In this document: positions 48,708-58,997 of the stretch, piece after piece | Layout: each line of letters starts with the position of its first letter | Numbering within the stretch: the first letter of the stretch is position 1 | DNA from: Sphingorhabdus rigui | GTDB taxonomy: Bacteria; Pseudomonadota; Alphaproteobacteria; Sphingomonadales; Sphingomonadaceae | Length of the DNA: 64,000 bases | Direction of reading: 5' to 3' | Assembly (NCBI RefSeq): GCF_014196595.1 | Contig: NZ_JACIEA010000001.1 | Location: forward strand, 1,048,546-1,112,545 | Program-made: the position numbers and the translations under genes | The notes under the pieces: generated by a model | Seen by the model: only the letters and a program-made list of their open reading frames with translations | Told to the model about the DNA's origin: nothing | Databases searched by the model: none

Positions 48708-50996
48708 TTACTTCCGCAGCCGTTCGATGGCTTGGGCAAGTGCAACATATAGCTTGCCGATATCGGACGACAGAAGCGTGACACCAATGGCGTTGCCATC
48801 ACGTGTGCTCAGCAACAGGCGCATGATTGATTCAAAATCGTGCACATAGCGGTTCACATGCTCGCGGAATTCGCTGTCGTCGCCATAATGATTGGCGATG
48901 ATCTTAGCTTCTCTGGTATCGAGAAGGCGTACAGTGCGGCGCGTAAACACGCCTCTGTCGCCCTTAAGATACGACGCCCATGCAGTGTCAGTGATGTCGT
49001 TGGACAATATTTTCCCAACATCGATTGCTGTTGAATTCAGCGATTCCGTTAACAAGACCATGCGGCGTGCCAAGCTGTCATCATGAACAGATTCCAAGCT
49101 GTTTTTGCTATCGGCAATCCGGCCCTCAAGACTGGTGGTCATTTCACCCAGCTCGGCGAGTTGCTTGACGACCAGACGGGACGCAGCTTCGGATAGCTCT
49201 ACATTGCGCTCAATCGCTTCCTGAACGGCAGAATTCATCGATGCAACTTGTGCATCCAATGCATTGGCAAGTGCGGTTCGGTTTTGCTCGGTCAGCTGAT
49301 CAGCAATATGGGCGAGTTCATCATCCAATATCTTCCGGCTGCTTTCCGCAGCAGCGCGTGTCGATTCGCGAACACGAAGCAATGCGGTGACAAGCTGGCC
49401 ATTTGCCTCGTCCGACATTTCTTGAAGCAGCGATTGTGTCTGTCGAAGCGACGAACCAAGCGCATCCACTTGCTCATGGCGGGCGGCAAAATGGGCATCG
49501 CTCTGGGTCATGAGTGTGTGCAAAGAGTCGCGCTGGGTCGCAATAATCTGCTCCAGACCGTTTAGCTTATCAAGCATGCTGCCACTCAATTGCTCGAGCG
49601 ATTCCGCGTTCGATAACGCCGACTTTATCTGCGCGACGCCATTCGACAATTGCACGCTGAGTACATCCATAGATGCAGGAATTGTCTCGCTGATTTCATG
49701 GTTCGCCGTGCCCAGCGACTCCAACAGCTTGTGGGACTGTTCAATAAGTTGCTGGGTGATAAGCTGGTTGTCTGTCAGTGCAGAGCCAACATTGCGGGTG
49801 CTCTCTCCCAAGGCGGATACAGCAAAGGCAAGCTTCGACGTTTGGTCGGTTGCGACGCGGTCAACTTCTGAAATCTGCTGCGCGCTTGAATGAATGTGCG
49901 CGCTAATCGTCGCGATCATGGCACGGATGCGCGCCTCTTCCTGCTCCGTCTGGCTACCTACGTCGCCAAGTGCCTTACGCAAGTCGGAAAGGCTCGACTG
50001 AATATGTTCCTGACTATCGGTGAGGATCGCGTCGATATCACCCGATGCCTGCGCGATGCCGCTGGACATGGCTTGCGTTGCGCTGTCCATCAACGTTGCC
50101 ATTTCGGCGCTGCGGTCAAGCGCCTCTGCACTCCGTACGTCGAGTAGTTTTGCGCTGCTGCTGAGCGACTGTTCCAATTTAACAGCCATGTCGTCGGCGC
50201 GCACTTCAACGCCATCAACATATTCGCGAACCGATTTGCCTGCATCGCGAACCCGCTCCAAAGTCGTAATGAGCGCTTTGATCTGGATCTGGGCGTCATT
50301 ACCAGCGCTTCCGATCTGGTTCGTCACATCTTTCGCGGCGCTCGTAACGACCGGCAAATGCTTACGAAGTTGCTCCAAATTCGTGTTCGCGGATTGGCTT
50401 ACAGCTTCGAGCGTTTTTGCTTTTTGGTCGCTATCGGCAAGCGCCGCTGTAAGGACCTGGGCTGACTCCATCAATTTCTGGGACGATTGCCGTCCAAGCG
50501 ACTCGAGGTCGCGCGCATTTTGCGACAAAAACTCGCGCGCCAACGAGATTTCCTCGTTCACTGTGCGCATCCGCTGGCTCAGCAAATCGCTTTCCTTGCG
50601 TAACGACGCTGCAACATTGCCAAATCGGGTTGCTTCCCGGCTGCTGTTGCGCATCACCAATAGCCACGACACGGCGATCAACAATGCAGGGACGGTCCAA
50701 CTAACAATGAGCTCAACAATGCGATTGCTGCTGAGGCCTGCTTGCGCCTCAGGCCAATAGGTCAGTGCGAAAAACGCAGTCCAGCCCGCAAGTGCGAGGA
50801 TAAGGACCACCGGCACTACAAACGCCAAAACGCTATGCCGCGGCACCTCAACTTCATACATATCTTCAATATTTGCAGTGTCGATAGCATCCGGAAGCGA
50901 ACCCGCTGTCGTGTCCGTTTCGGCCGCGACATTGTCGTGCGAAGATTGGTCTGAGATATGCTGCGTCAAGCCGACGATTTTTGAGCGTGTGGTCAT
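48708..50996 (-). CDS. Large coiled-coil inner-membrane protein, function unknown
   Basis: Predicted 762 residues. An acidic N-terminus of about 55 residues is followed by two membrane segments (about 57-78 and 88-112). About 530 residues of Ser/Ala/Gln-rich helices with heptad character follow, like the signalling rod of chemoreceptors but without the conserved kinase-contact hairpin or HAMP domain. The last 100 residues look globular (KGDRGVFTRRTVRLLDTREA, then GVTLLSSDIGKLYVALAQAIERLRK) and would be the part to search with. A structural or polarity-scaffold role is possible but is a guess. It is divergent from the Hpt-like gene over 70 bases. Confidence 0.75.
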   Translation of the reverse strand: MTTRSKIVGLTQHISDQSSHDNVAAETDTTAGSLPDAIDTANIEDMYEVEVPRHSVLAFVVPVVLILALAGWTAFFALTYWPEAQAGLSSNRIVELIVSWTVPALLIAVSWLLVMRNSSREATRFGNVAASLRKESDLLSQRMRTVNEEISLAREFLSQNARDLESLGRQSSQKLMESAQVLTAALADSDQKAKTLEAVSQSANTNLEQLRKHLPVVTSAAKDVTNQIGSAGNDAQIQIKALITTLERVRDAGKSVREYVDGVEVRADDMAVKLEQSLSSSAKLLDVRSAEALDRSAEMATLMDSATQAMSSGIAQASGDIDAILTDSQEHIQSSLSDLRKALGDVGSQTEQEEARIRAMIATISAHIHSSAQQISEVDRVATDQTSKLAFAVSALGESTRNVGSALTDNQLITQQLIEQSHKLLESLGTANHEISETIPASMDVLSVQLSNGVAQIKSALSNAESLEQLSGSMLDKLNGLEQIIATQRDSLHTLMTQSDAHFAARHEQVDALGSSLRQTQSLLQEMSDEANGQLVTALLRVRESTRAAAESSRKILDDELAHIADQLTEQNRTALANALDAQVASMNSAVQEAIERNVELSEAASRLVVKQLAELGEMTTSLEGRIADSKNSLESVHDDSLARRMVLLTESLNSTAIDVGKILSNDITDTAWASYLKGDRGVFTRRTVRLLDTREAKIIANHYGDDSEFREHVNRYVHDFESIMRLLLSTRDGNAIGVTLLSSDIGKLYVALAQAIERLRK

Positions 50997-51066
50997 AAAT
51001 CCTTTCTTACCATATTATTACGAGAGAGAAACGCAAACTTAACACTGTGGGGTGTAAGCTCGAACA

Positions 51067-51378
51067 ATGTCGATGGATTATGGCGCATTTGACACAGCGT
51101 TAAAGGCTGCAGTGGGGGATGACGCATCCTTAATAGCGGAACTGCGTGTGTCCTTCGTGGAGAGCGCGAAGCGCCAAATCAGCCTGTTGTCGCGGTCGCG
51201 TTGCGATGCAAATTGGCAGTATTCCAGCTGGCGTTTAAAAAGCTTGGCGGCAAGCTTTGGCGCAATACATCTCATGACGCTGGCTGACGAAGCAAGCGAA
51301 GGCGCGCCCGGGGACACTGACGTCATTCGCAAACTCAACAACGCTATATTTGATATCGAACATTTCATTGTGCAATGA
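51067..51378 (+). CDS. Hpt-like protein lacking the phosphorylatable histidine
   Basis: Predicted 103-residue helical protein. The stretch SSWRLKSLAASFGA aligns with the Hpt signature AAHTLKGSAGNLGA, but Trp replaces the phospho-accepting His. The flanking helices (ELRVSFVESAKRQISLL and DVIRKLNNAIFDIEHF) fit the Hpt four-helix bundle. It cannot act as a normal phosphotransfer protein and may bind a receiver or kinase instead. Confidence 0.65.
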   Translation: MSMDYGAFDTALKAAVGDDASLIAELRVSFVESAKRQISLLSRSRCDANWQYSSWRLKSLAASFGAIHLMTLADEASEGAPGDTDVIRKLNNAIFDIEHFIVQ

Positions 51379-51436
51379 TTGATCCGTTTTTGTAGATTTT
51401 TATTGGCAAAAGGCAGCTAACCTTCATATCGGGTTT

Positions 51437-52663
51437 ATGGTGTCCGCCCGCATTCCCGAAAAGCCGTCCGTCGCTTTGCTCTCCGTTACCGGTGGAGACG
51501 TGTCCACGTCGCGAGCGGCCACGGACAAGGCGAATACCGAGTTGGCCGGTGGATCACTCGTCGATTATCAGATTAAAACGCTTTTCCGCGCAGGGATTTC
51601 ACGGTTTCTCGTTGAAGTGGAAAATATGGACGGGGCGATGTTGGCCTTGGCCGATCAATGGCGCCAGAAAAACGTCCTCGTTGATTTCGTACGAACGGGT
51701 GCCGATATTCAGCTCTATTTGAAGCTCGACGACCGCATTTGGGTTCAGTCTGGGCAGCTATATGTGCAGCCTGACTTTGTCGAAACGTTGGTGCAATCGG
51801 CGGACAATTTTGTAGCGACAGTGGACGGGCGCGACGAAAACAGCCTTTTTGAGCGCATCGATTTGAATACGCGCTGGGCAGGTATTTCGATTGTTGGGGC
51901 CAGCACGATTGCGATGCTGAAAGATCTACCCGAAGACTGGAGTATCATTTCCTCGCTGCTGCGGCAGGCCATCCTCGCGAATGTGCCATTGAGACTTATG
52001 TCGCAACAACATGTCAACAACGGAACCTTGAACATGGTGCAAGGTCCGCAGGATTTTGTCCAGTTAAACAGGCAGATTTTACGCAGGCGGGTTTTAAGTC
52101 AGGCGGGCCTGGTTGAAGCTAGGGTTTTGGGCCCAGTGTCAGCCAAATTGGTGCCCGTCATATGGCAAAGTCCGGTCGCACTTAAGATGGTCAAATTTGC
52201 CGGTCCAATTTTTGCATTGGGCGCGGTGGCGCTGGGTGTGTCAGGCTTCGATCTGGCCGCAACCGGCGCTGCATTTGGCGCTGTCGCAACCAATTCTCTG
52301 CGTCTTGCAACGACCGACGATCTGAACGGGCAGGGGAAATTCCCCAACCTTACTTCTGTGACCTTAGCGCTGCTTGTTATCGCGATGTTTGGTTCTGCGT
52401 ATATGGACACCTCTTACACCAATGACGGCCTCTTTGCCGCCTTCGCGGTGGCCTCCATTGCGTGGATTAGTATGCGTGTCGTGTTGCCGCGATGGGCTGA
52501 CGGGCTCCTCCGGTCGCCAGCCCTGCTGTCCATTCTGGCGTTAGTCGGCACTGCCGGTCTCGGTTTCACCAATGCGCTGCAATGGATTATGGTCGCACAG
52601 TTAAGTGCCTTTATGTTTGCATGCTATGATAGCGGTCCCGATAAAAAGGCGGGTCAGCCTTAA
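51437..52663 (+). CDS. Nucleotidyltransferase-like protein fused to a membrane domain
   Basis: Predicted 408 residues. The first 210 have the layout of a GT-A/MobA-like nucleotidyltransferase: a first strand and loop (VALLSVTGGD), LVDYQIKTLFRAGISRFLVEVEN like the PLLxxxIxxLxxAGIxxIxIV of sugar nucleotidyltransferases, and a WAGISIVGASTI strand. The Gly-rich GxGTR loop and Lys are not conserved. The second half has about five hydrophobic segments. The layout recalls bifunctional inositol-phosphate cytidylyltransferase/CDP-alcohol transferases, but I do not see the DGxxAR...GxxxDxxxD motif. Function open. Confidence 0.55.
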   Translation: MVSARIPEKPSVALLSVTGGDVSTSRAATDKANTELAGGSLVDYQIKTLFRAGISRFLVEVENMDGAMLALADQWRQKNVLVDFVRTGADIQLYLKLDDRIWVQSGQLYVQPDFVETLVQSADNFVATVDGRDENSLFERIDLNTRWAGISIVGASTIAMLKDLPEDWSIISSLLRQAILANVPLRLMSQQHVNNGTLNMVQGPQDFVQLNRQILRRRVLSQAGLVEARVLGPVSAKLVPVIWQSPVALKMVKFAGPIFALGAVALGVSGFDLAATGAAFGAVATNSLRLATTDDLNGQGKFPNLTSVTLALLVIAMFGSAYMDTSYTNDGLFAAFAVASIAWISMRVVLPRWADGLLRSPALLSILALVGTAGLGFTNALQWIMVAQLSAFMFACYDSGPDKKAGQP

Positions 52664-52752
52664 AGCGCCATTAACGGGAAAAACCATAACGGCCGCCACG
52701 AACATTCGTGGATAGGCTTTGGACGGTTTACTCGGCTCTCAAGATGATGTGC

Positions 52753-52889
52753 TCTAACGCACCGGCGATGGTGGGAGCGGGCTCTGCCTCTATATATCGC
52801 GACGCCTAGCACGCGCGATGGGGGGCGATCTTACCGTTGAGGCTGCAAAAGGCGGAGGCGCTAAATTCACGCTCCGCCTTCCACAATAA
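52753..52889 (+). pseudogene. Remnant of a sensor histidine kinase (C-terminal ATPase tail)
   Basis: The plus-strand frame ending with TAA at 52887-52889 encodes [19 protein letters not shown], then [19 protein letters not shown]. This is the last G box and C-terminal strands of a HATPase domain (usual form GSGLGLxISRRLxxxMGGxLxVES...F). In this frame a stop lies at 52750-52752 and another at 52713-52715, and no start or kinase domain precedes it, so it is a decayed end. It touches the gltA stop. Confidence 0.75.
52847..52880 (-). terminator. Probable gltA terminator
   Basis: AAGGCGGAG (52849-52857) and CTCCGCCTT (52872-52880) form a nine-bp stem, followed on the minus strand by four T. It lies ten bases after the gltA stop, inside the kinase remnant. 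Confidence 0.6.
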
Positions 52890-54176
52890 TTAACGCTGGG
52901 CGAGGCCCGGATATGGGCGTTGGTTTGGACCCGTGTACAATTGGCGCGGGCGACCGATTTTTTGTGCCGGATCGGAAATCATTTCATTCCATTGCGCAAC
53001 CCAGCCCACAGTGCGGGATAGTGCGAACAATACGGTGAACATTTCCGTTGGGAAACCAATCGCCGACAAAATGATACCGGAGTAGAAGTCTACGTTCGGG
53101 AACAGCTTCTTTTCAATGAAATATGAATCATTTAGCGCCATTTCTTCAAGCTGCATCGCAACATCGAAGATTGGGTCGGTAATGTTCAGCTCGGTCAGAA
53201 CTTCACGTACCGTTTTCTGCATGACTGATGCGCGCGGATCGTAGTTTTTATAAACGCGATGTCCAAAGCCCATGAGGCGGAAGGGATCGTTCTTGTCCTT
53301 GGCACGTTCAATATAATGCGGAATGCGGTCTGGCGTGCCGATTTCGCGCAGCATGTTGAGCGCAGCTTCGTTCGCGCCGCCATGCGCTGGGCCCCAAAGA
53401 CAGGCAATGCCAGCTGCGATACATGCAAACGGGTTGGCACCCGATGATCCAGCAAGACGTACGGTCGATGTTGAGGCGTTTTGTTCGTGGTCGGCATGGA
53501 GAATGAAAATCCGGTCCATCGCGCGTTCGATGACAGGGTTCACAACATATTCTTCGGCAGGAACGCCAAAGGTCATGCGCAGGAAATTGCCGGTGTAGGA
53601 CAGGCTATTGTCCGGATAGACAAATGGCTGACCAACCGAATATTTATACGCCATTGCGGCGATGGTTGGCATTTTGGCAATCAAACGATGGCTGGAAATC
53701 ATGCGATGCGTTGGGTCGCTGATATCGGTCGAATCATGATAAAATGCCGATAACGCACCGACGACACCGCACATGATCGCCATCGGGTGCGCGTCACGGC
53801 GGAAGCCACGATAGAATGTCGCCAGCTGCTCGTGCAGCATCGTGTGACGTGAAATCGTGTGGCTGAAATGATCGAGCTGCGCCTTGTTGGGCAGTTCACC
53901 ATTCAACAGCAGATATGATACTTCCATGAAGCTCGACTGTTCCGAAAGCTCTTCGATGGAATAGCCACGGTGCAACAATATGCCCTCATCACCGTCAATG
54001 AACGTCAGCGCAGACTCGCAGCTCGCAGTAGACGTGAAGCCGGGATCGAACGTAAAATGATCTGACACGGCATATAATTTGCGGATATCGATGACGTCGG
54101 GTCCTTCCGAACCCTTCATGATCGGCAATTCAAAGCTATTTTCGCCAACGGTAAGAGTTGCGTTTTTATCGGCCAT
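52890..54176 (-). CDS. gltA: Citrate synthase
   Basis: Predicted 428 residues; condenses acetyl-CoA and oxaloacetate. Motifs: [27 protein letters not shown] (His), and [13 protein letters not shown] (His) with the catalytic Asp region FYSGIIL. Size and N-terminal domain are of the hexameric Gram-negative type. I use the ATG at 54176, which has GGAG seven bases upstream. Confidence 0.97.
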   Translation of the reverse strand: MADKNATLTVGENSFELPIMKGSEGPDVIDIRKLYAVSDHFTFDPGFTSTASCESALTFIDGDEGILLHRGYSIEELSEQSSFMEVSYLLLNGELPNKAQLDHFSHTISRHTMLHEQLATFYRGFRRDAHPMAIMCGVVGALSAFYHDSTDISDPTHRMISSHRLIAKMPTIAAMAYKYSVGQPFVYPDNSLSYTGNFLRMTFGVPAEEYVVNPVIERAMDRIFILHADHEQNASTSTVRLAGSSGANPFACIAAGIACLWGPAHGGANEAALNMLREIGTPDRIPHYIERAKDKNDPFRLMGFGHRVYKNYDPRASVMQKTVREVLTELNITDPIFDVAMQLEEMALNDSYFIEKKLFPNVDFYSGIILSAIGFPTEMFTVLFALSRTVGWVAQWNEMISDPAQKIGRPRQLYTGPNQRPYPGLAQR

Positions 54177-54427
54177 TTTCAAACTCCATACATTGCTACC
54201 CGACATATCGGGCCGCCCAACCGGGCATATTTCCGTTTAAGACACAGAACGTTCAAAACGTCGTTTGCGACTGCTTTCGGTCCTTCAAATGCCACTATTT
54301 CATGGGGAGAAAATGGCTTTGTCGTTGGCTAGCCCAATGGTAGGAAATTTAGCGGTCGTCAAGGCAAACAATAGCCAAAAATTGGGAGGTTAGTTGCCTC
54401 GCGGTATATTAGTGATAGACAGCGATT

Positions 54428-56578
54428 GTGGTGGGGATATCGAACATTTTGACCCTCAACAATATGCCGCGCTTGGGCGGGGGGCATCGGTGGTTCAGCG
54501 CCCTTGAAAACTGGCTTGATCGGGAGCGCGATCAACTACCTTTGTGGTTGCCGGTTGGCATAGGCATCGGGATCGTCATTTGGCAATTTGGTGGGGCTTC
54601 GGCGGCTCCAGGATCAGTGCTATTGGCCATTGCGGTTGCGCTGTTTGCGTTGCTGGCGAAACCGCATAGCCGCAGCCGTCAGTTTTTAGGGATGGCGGCA
54701 GTCGCTATTTTGCTGGGCTTTGGGCTCATTAGCCTGAAGTCGGCGGTGGTGGACCAGCCCGTGCTGGGCAAGATTTGGATTGGGGATTTTTATGGGCGGA
54801 TTGAAGCCGTAGAGAATCTCACGGCGCGCGAGGTTGTTCGCCTGCGCCTTGCGACGGATGGGAAGGGCGGATTGCCTCCGGTCGTCCGCGTAAATCTTGC
54901 GCCCGAGCAATATCAATCAACATTTCAAGTGGGTGCGGTCATTCAGTTGCGGGCGAGGTTGATGCCGCCTGCTGGGCCAACCTTGCCGGGAGGATATGAT
55001 TTTGCGCGCCGGGCATGGTTTCAACAGATCGGCGCAACCGGGTCTGCATTGGGAACCGTAACCTTAATTGAACCCGCAAGGACCAATGCGATGTTTTCGG
55101 CAAAGCGGGCGCAACTTACGCAGCATATTTTGGCATCCATGCCGCCTAATGCTGGTGCCATTGGCGCTGCGCTTGTGACGGGGGATCAGGGGCACATAAG
55201 CGAGGCAGATGCACAAGCGATGCGTGACAGCGGGTTGGCGCATCTGTTGTCGATAAGCGGCCTTCACGTAACCGCGGTTGTTGGATTTATCTTTATCGCG
55301 GTCAGCCGGTTGCTGTCCTTGTCGTCATGGCTGGCCTTGCGGATTTCTGTGCCCATCTGTGCGGCAGCGGCTGCCGCAATGGGGGCGCTGGCGTATACGC
55401 TTTTAACGGGTGCAGAAGTGCCGACGATACGCTCCTGCATTGCTGCTCTTCTTGTTCTCGTGGCACTGGCGTTGGGCAGGGATGCGCTTACCCTGCGTTT
55501 GGTTGCATTTGGCGCGTTGATCGTGCTGCTATTTTGGCCAGAGGCATTGGCCGGGCCAAGTTTCCAACTCAGCTTCGCCGCCGTTGCCACGATTGTCATC
55601 CTTCATGAACTGCCATTGGTGAAGCGTTTTACCGAAGGGCGGGATGAGCCGACCATATATCGATTTGCCCGAGCCGTTGTTTCACTTGTGCTCACCGGGC
55701 TCGCCATCGAAATAATCTTGGCCCCGATCGCGCTGTTTCATTTTCATAAGACAGGGCTTTATGGTGCCTTCGCCAATGTCGTCGCGATACCCATGACGAC
55801 CTTCGTGATTATGCCGTTGGAGGCGTTGGCACTTTTCCTCGATTTGGTCGGCCTTGGCGGGCCGTTCTGGTGGCTCGCCGGACAAGGGATTTTAGCGATT
55901 TTGGCATTGGCACATTTTGTGAGCGGTTTGCCGGGCGCGGTGTCGATGATGCCTGAAATGCCGATCTGGTCTTATGCGGCATTCTGGACGGGGGCGTTGC
56001 TTTTTGGCTTGCTGCAAACGCACATCCGTTATGTCGGTATCCCGATTTTTCTTATCGGCATTGCGGGAATGATATTGGCGCCACGGCCCGATATATTGGT
56101 CACGGGTGACGGAAAACATCTGGCACTCGTCACACCCGAAGGAAAAGTTTCGCTCTTGCGCGGAAAGGCCGGCGACTTTGTTCGGGACATGATCTCCGAA
56201 AAGGCGGGAAGCAATGCTGTTGCGACACCGATAGAACAATGGCCGGGCGCAAACTGCACATCTGATAACTGCATTATATCGATAGCTGCGCCCAACCGAA
56301 CCTGGACGATATTGGCAACGCGCACGGCCTATCAGGTCCCAGCCATGGAGATGGCCGCGGCCTGCAGGCGCGTTGACATCGTCATGAGCGACCGATGGTT
56401 GCCGCAAAACTGCCGGCCCAAATGGATTAAAGCAGACCGGGGACTGTTAGAGCAAACCGGCGGACTTGCTATCTATTTGGGCGATCAGCGCGTGATAACC
56501 GCCAACGAAAATCGCACGCATATGCCATGGGTGCAGGCGGCCAAAGCGGCACAGCAGAACGCAGATTTACATCAATGA
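54428..56578 (+). CDS. comEC: ComEC/Rec2-family DNA-uptake channel protein
   Basis: Predicted 716 residues, many membrane helices. The N-terminal DUF4131-type domain (about 60-200) precedes the competence domain with [19 protein letters not shown] and [19 protein letters not shown]. The C-terminal 150 residues (from [17 protein letters not shown]) keep a reduced version of the metallo-beta-lactamase-like domain but no HxHxDH metal motif. It conducts single-stranded DNA across the inner membrane in natural transformation. The start is a GTG; an in-frame ATG at codon 13 is possible. Its last seven bases overlap the convergent lexA gene. Confidence 0.93.
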   Translation: MVGISNILTLNNMPRLGGGHRWFSALENWLDRERDQLPLWLPVGIGIGIVIWQFGGASAAPGSVLLAIAVALFALLAKPHSRSRQFLGMAAVAILLGFGLISLKSAVVDQPVLGKIWIGDFYGRIEAVENLTAREVVRLRLATDGKGGLPPVVRVNLAPEQYQSTFQVGAVIQLRARLMPPAGPTLPGGYDFARRAWFQQIGATGSALGTVTLIEPARTNAMFSAKRAQLTQHILASMPPNAGAIGAALVTGDQGHISEADAQAMRDSGLAHLLSISGLHVTAVVGFIFIAVSRLLSLSSWLALRISVPICAAAAAAMGALAYTLLTGAEVPTIRSCIAALLVLVALALGRDALTLRLVAFGALIVLLFWPEALAGPSFQLSFAAVATIVILHELPLVKRFTEGRDEPTIYRFARAVVSLVLTGLAIEIILAPIALFHFHKTGLYGAFANVVAIPMTTFVIMPLEALALFLDLVGLGGPFWWLAGQGILAILALAHFVSGLPGAVSMMPEMPIWSYAAFWTGALLFGLLQTHIRYVGIPIFLIGIAGMILAPRPDILVTGDGKHLALVTPEGKVSLLRGKAGDFVRDMISEKAGSNAVATPIEQWPGANCTSDNCIISIAAPNRTWTILATRTAYQVPAMEMAAACRRVDIVMSDRWLPQNCRPKWIKADRGLLEQTGGLAIYLGDQRVITANENRTHMPWVQAAKAAQQNADLHQ

Positions 56579-57258
56579 TATCTGCGCAATAGCCCCGCTA
56601 GCTTACCCTGAACTTCAACTTCATGCTGCGCATAATATTGTGGTTCATACATGCTGTTGGCGGGGTCCAAACGGATTTGCTGACCTTCGCGGCGCAGATA
56701 TTTCAGCGTCGCCTCTTCACCGTGCACCAGTGCCACAACAATCTCGCCATCGCGCGCGGTCGTGGCTTTACGGATGAGGGCGTAGTCCCCGTCCAATATT
56801 CCTGCCTCGATCATCGAGTCACCGGAAACTTCAAGCGCATAATGTTCGCCAGCGCCCAACAGCGCCATGGGCACCGACAAGGAACTTTGGCCTTCCAACG
56901 CTTCAATCGGCACACCCGCAGCGATTTTGCCATGCAGCGGGATTTCCATGACGTCGTTCGCAGCCACCGGTAACTGCACCTGCGCCTTGTTGCTGGCAAC
57001 CGCGGGGGTAAGCTTGGTCACATTATCGCTACGCAAGTTGCCACCATCGGGCAGTTTCATCACTTCGAGCGCGCGGGCGCGATTGGCAAGACGGCGGATA
57101 AAGCCGCGTTCTTCCAAAGCGCCAATCAACCGATGCACACCTGACTTGCTCTTCAAATCGAGCGCTTCCTTCATTTCTTCAAATGAGGGGGAAATACCGC
57201 TTTCATCAAGTCGCTGGTTAATGAACACAAGCAGTTCATGCTGTTTGGCTGTGAGCAT
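56572..57258 (-). CDS. lexA: LexA SOS repressor
   Basis: Predicted 228 residues. Winged-helix domain ([40 protein letters not shown]), the self-cleavage site in IAAGVPIEA, catalytic Ser in [10 protein letters not shown] and Lys in [12 protein letters not shown]. The ATG at 57258 gives the family N-terminus. A tandem SOS operator lies just upstream, so it is autoregulated. Confidence 0.97.
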   Translation of the reverse strand: MLTAKQHELLVFINQRLDESGISPSFEEMKEALDLKSKSGVHRLIGALEERGFIRRLANRARALEVMKLPDGGNLRSDNVTKLTPAVASNKAQVQLPVAANDVMEIPLHGKIAAGVPIEALEGQSSLSVPMALLGAGEHYALEVSGDSMIEAGILDGDYALIRKATTARDGEIVVALVHGEEATLKYLRREGQQIRLDPANSMYEPQYYAQHEVEVQGKLAGLLRRYH

Positions 57259-57278
57259 ATTCAGGGTTCCATCATGTT

Positions 57279-57304
57279 GAACATGAGAAGAACGATTAGA
57301 GAAC
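57279..57304 (-). promoter_or_regulatory. LexA operator, two overlapping alphaproteobacterial SOS boxes
   Basis: Plus-strand GAAC at 57279, 57290 and 57301, each separated by exactly seven bases, i.e. GAAC-N7-GAAC-N7-GAAC (GTTC-N7-GTTC on the lexA strand). GTTC-N7-GTTC is the known alphaproteobacterial LexA site. It starts 21 bases upstream of the lexA ATG. Confidence 0.85.
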
Positions 57305-57351
57305 AAATGGGGTTAAGTCAAGAACATTTGTGCACTGTAAGCGCGTCGCGC

Positions 57352-58533
57352 TCAGAACAAGCGATGATATTGAACAGCCGCGCCAGATGGCGTGGCAGGT
57401 GCATCTACATCGCGGATAATCAGCGCGTTGCTGTGCGATAGCGGCGAGACCAACCCGCTATCCCGCGTGGTAAAAGCTGTGATGGCGCCGCCTTCAACCC
57501 TGGCGCGAACATATTCTGCCCTGTTTCCGCCCTGGAACAATGGGTTGTCGCTCTTTGCCTCAAATATCTCGGGGAGCGGCGAGAGGCTGCCCGCCATATG
57601 GCGTATCAGCGGCAGCAGGAACAGAAACGCCGTTACGAAGGCCGAAGAAGGGTTGCCCGGCAAACCAAGCACTATTGTGTCGCCAATCTTTCCCGCCATG
57701 ACGGGTTTTCCGGGTCGCATCGCAACCTTCCAAAAGTCTATATCTGCGCCAATATTGCGCAGTGCCGTTTGGACCAAATCATGGTCGCCAACCGACGCGC
57801 CGCCCGTCGTGACGATGATATCGGTGGTTGATGCAAGCGCACTCAACCTTGTTTCCAGATCGGTCAGCCGGTCTGCAATAATGCCCGCATCCATGATTTC
57901 GCATGGCAGGTTTGATAGCATCGCGTGCAGCATCGGGCTGTTTGATGATGGTATCTCCGCAGCACTGCACTCTCTACCCGGAGGAAGGAGCTCGTCGCCT
58001 GTCGCAACAATCGTTACATGCGGCCAACGGCCAACCCGAACGGTGCCATGGCCAGCCATAGCGGCCAACGCGCACGGTCCAGCCTCCAGCATAGTGCCTG
58101 TCGCGAGAACGGTATCGCCGGACGAAAAATCACCACCCGCCGTGCGAATATGCATGCCCGGTGCGAGTGTATCCTTCGCCGTGGCCATCACGGTGTCGCC
58201 GTCACGCGCAGCGTCTTCCTGAATTAAAATAGTATCCGCACCAGCGGGGACATGTGCACCTGTAAAGATGCGCACGGCTTGGTTATGTTCCAATGCGCCC
58301 GCAAAGGGCCGACCTGCGGCGCTTTCACCGATTACATGCCAAGGCCCGGGAAACGCAGCGGATGATAAAGCATATCCATCCATTGCGGAAAGATCGGCCG
58401 CGGGTTGTGTGCGTTTCGCATGGAGTGGGCCGTGCAGATAATGCCGTGCAGCCTTTGCCAGTTCCAATTCGACAGACGGCAGCGGCGAAGCCAGCGCCAA
58501 TAATCTGGCCTGCGCTTCGGCGACCGAAATCAT
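57352..58533 (-). CDS. moeA: Molybdopterin molybdenumtransferase
   Basis: Predicted 393 residues; inserts molybdate into adenylated molybdopterin. Motifs: [46 protein letters not shown] and [11 protein letters not shown]. The ATG at 58533 overlaps the moaC stop (ATGA); the frame extends nine bases further to a TTG. Confidence 0.95.
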   Translation of the reverse strand: MISVAEAQARLLALASPLPSVELELAKAARHYLHGPLHAKRTQPAADLSAMDGYALSSAAFPGPWHVIGESAAGRPFAGALEHNQAVRIFTGAHVPAGADTILIQEDAARDGDTVMATAKDTLAPGMHIRTAGGDFSSGDTVLATGTMLEAGPCALAAMAGHGTVRVGRWPHVTIVATGDELLPPGRECSAAEIPSSNSPMLHAMLSNLPCEIMDAGIIADRLTDLETRLSALASTTDIIVTTGGASVGDHDLVQTALRNIGADIDFWKVAMRPGKPVMAGKIGDTIVLGLPGNPSSAFVTAFLFLLPLIRHMAGSLSPLPEIFEAKSDNPLFQGGNRAEYVRARVEGGAITAFTTRDSGLVSPLSHSNALIIRDVDAPATPSGAAVQYHRLF

Positions 58534-58997
58534 GCGTGCCAATCGCCCGATTTGCCGCCCGTTTTGGAGAGCAATCGGATGTCGGAAATCACCATCGACT
58601 TATCCAAAGCCTTTGCCATGTCGTACAATGTGAGCAAGGCAACGGACACAGCGGTCAAAGCCTCCATTTCGACACCCGTCGGACCGTTCAAACGCACACG
58701 TGCCTCTGCACGAATGCCATGGTCTTCAAATTCAAACGCGATGGCGATTTTGGACAGCATGAGCGGGTGGCAAAGCGGTATGAGTTCGCTTGTCTTTTTC
58801 GCGGCCATGATACCGGCAATCCGCGCAGTCCCCAGCACATCGCCTTTTTTGATATTGCCCGCGCGCACAGCCTCAAGCGCCTCAGCGGACATATTGATGC
58901 GTCCTTCGGCAACGGCTTCTCTGGCCGTATCCGCTTTGGCCGACACATCGACCATATGTGCGGCGCCATCGGCACCCAGATGCGTGAGATCAGCCAT
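58530..58997 (-). CDS. moaC: Cyclic pyranopterin monophosphate synthase
   Basis: Predicted 155 residues; forms the cyclic pyranopterin intermediate of molybdenum cofactor. [29 protein letters not shown] and [16 protein letters not shown] are family signatures. The start overlaps trpC by eight bases. Other mo genes (moaA, moaB, moaD/E) are not in the window. Confidence 0.96.
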   Translation of the reverse strand: MADLTHLGADGAAHMVDVSAKADTAREAVAEGRINMSAEALEAVRAGNIKKGDVLGTARIAGIMAAKKTSELIPLCHPLMLSKIAIAFEFEDHGIRAEARVRLNGPTGVEMEALTAVSVALLTLYDMAKALDKSMVISDIRLLSKTGGKSGDWHA

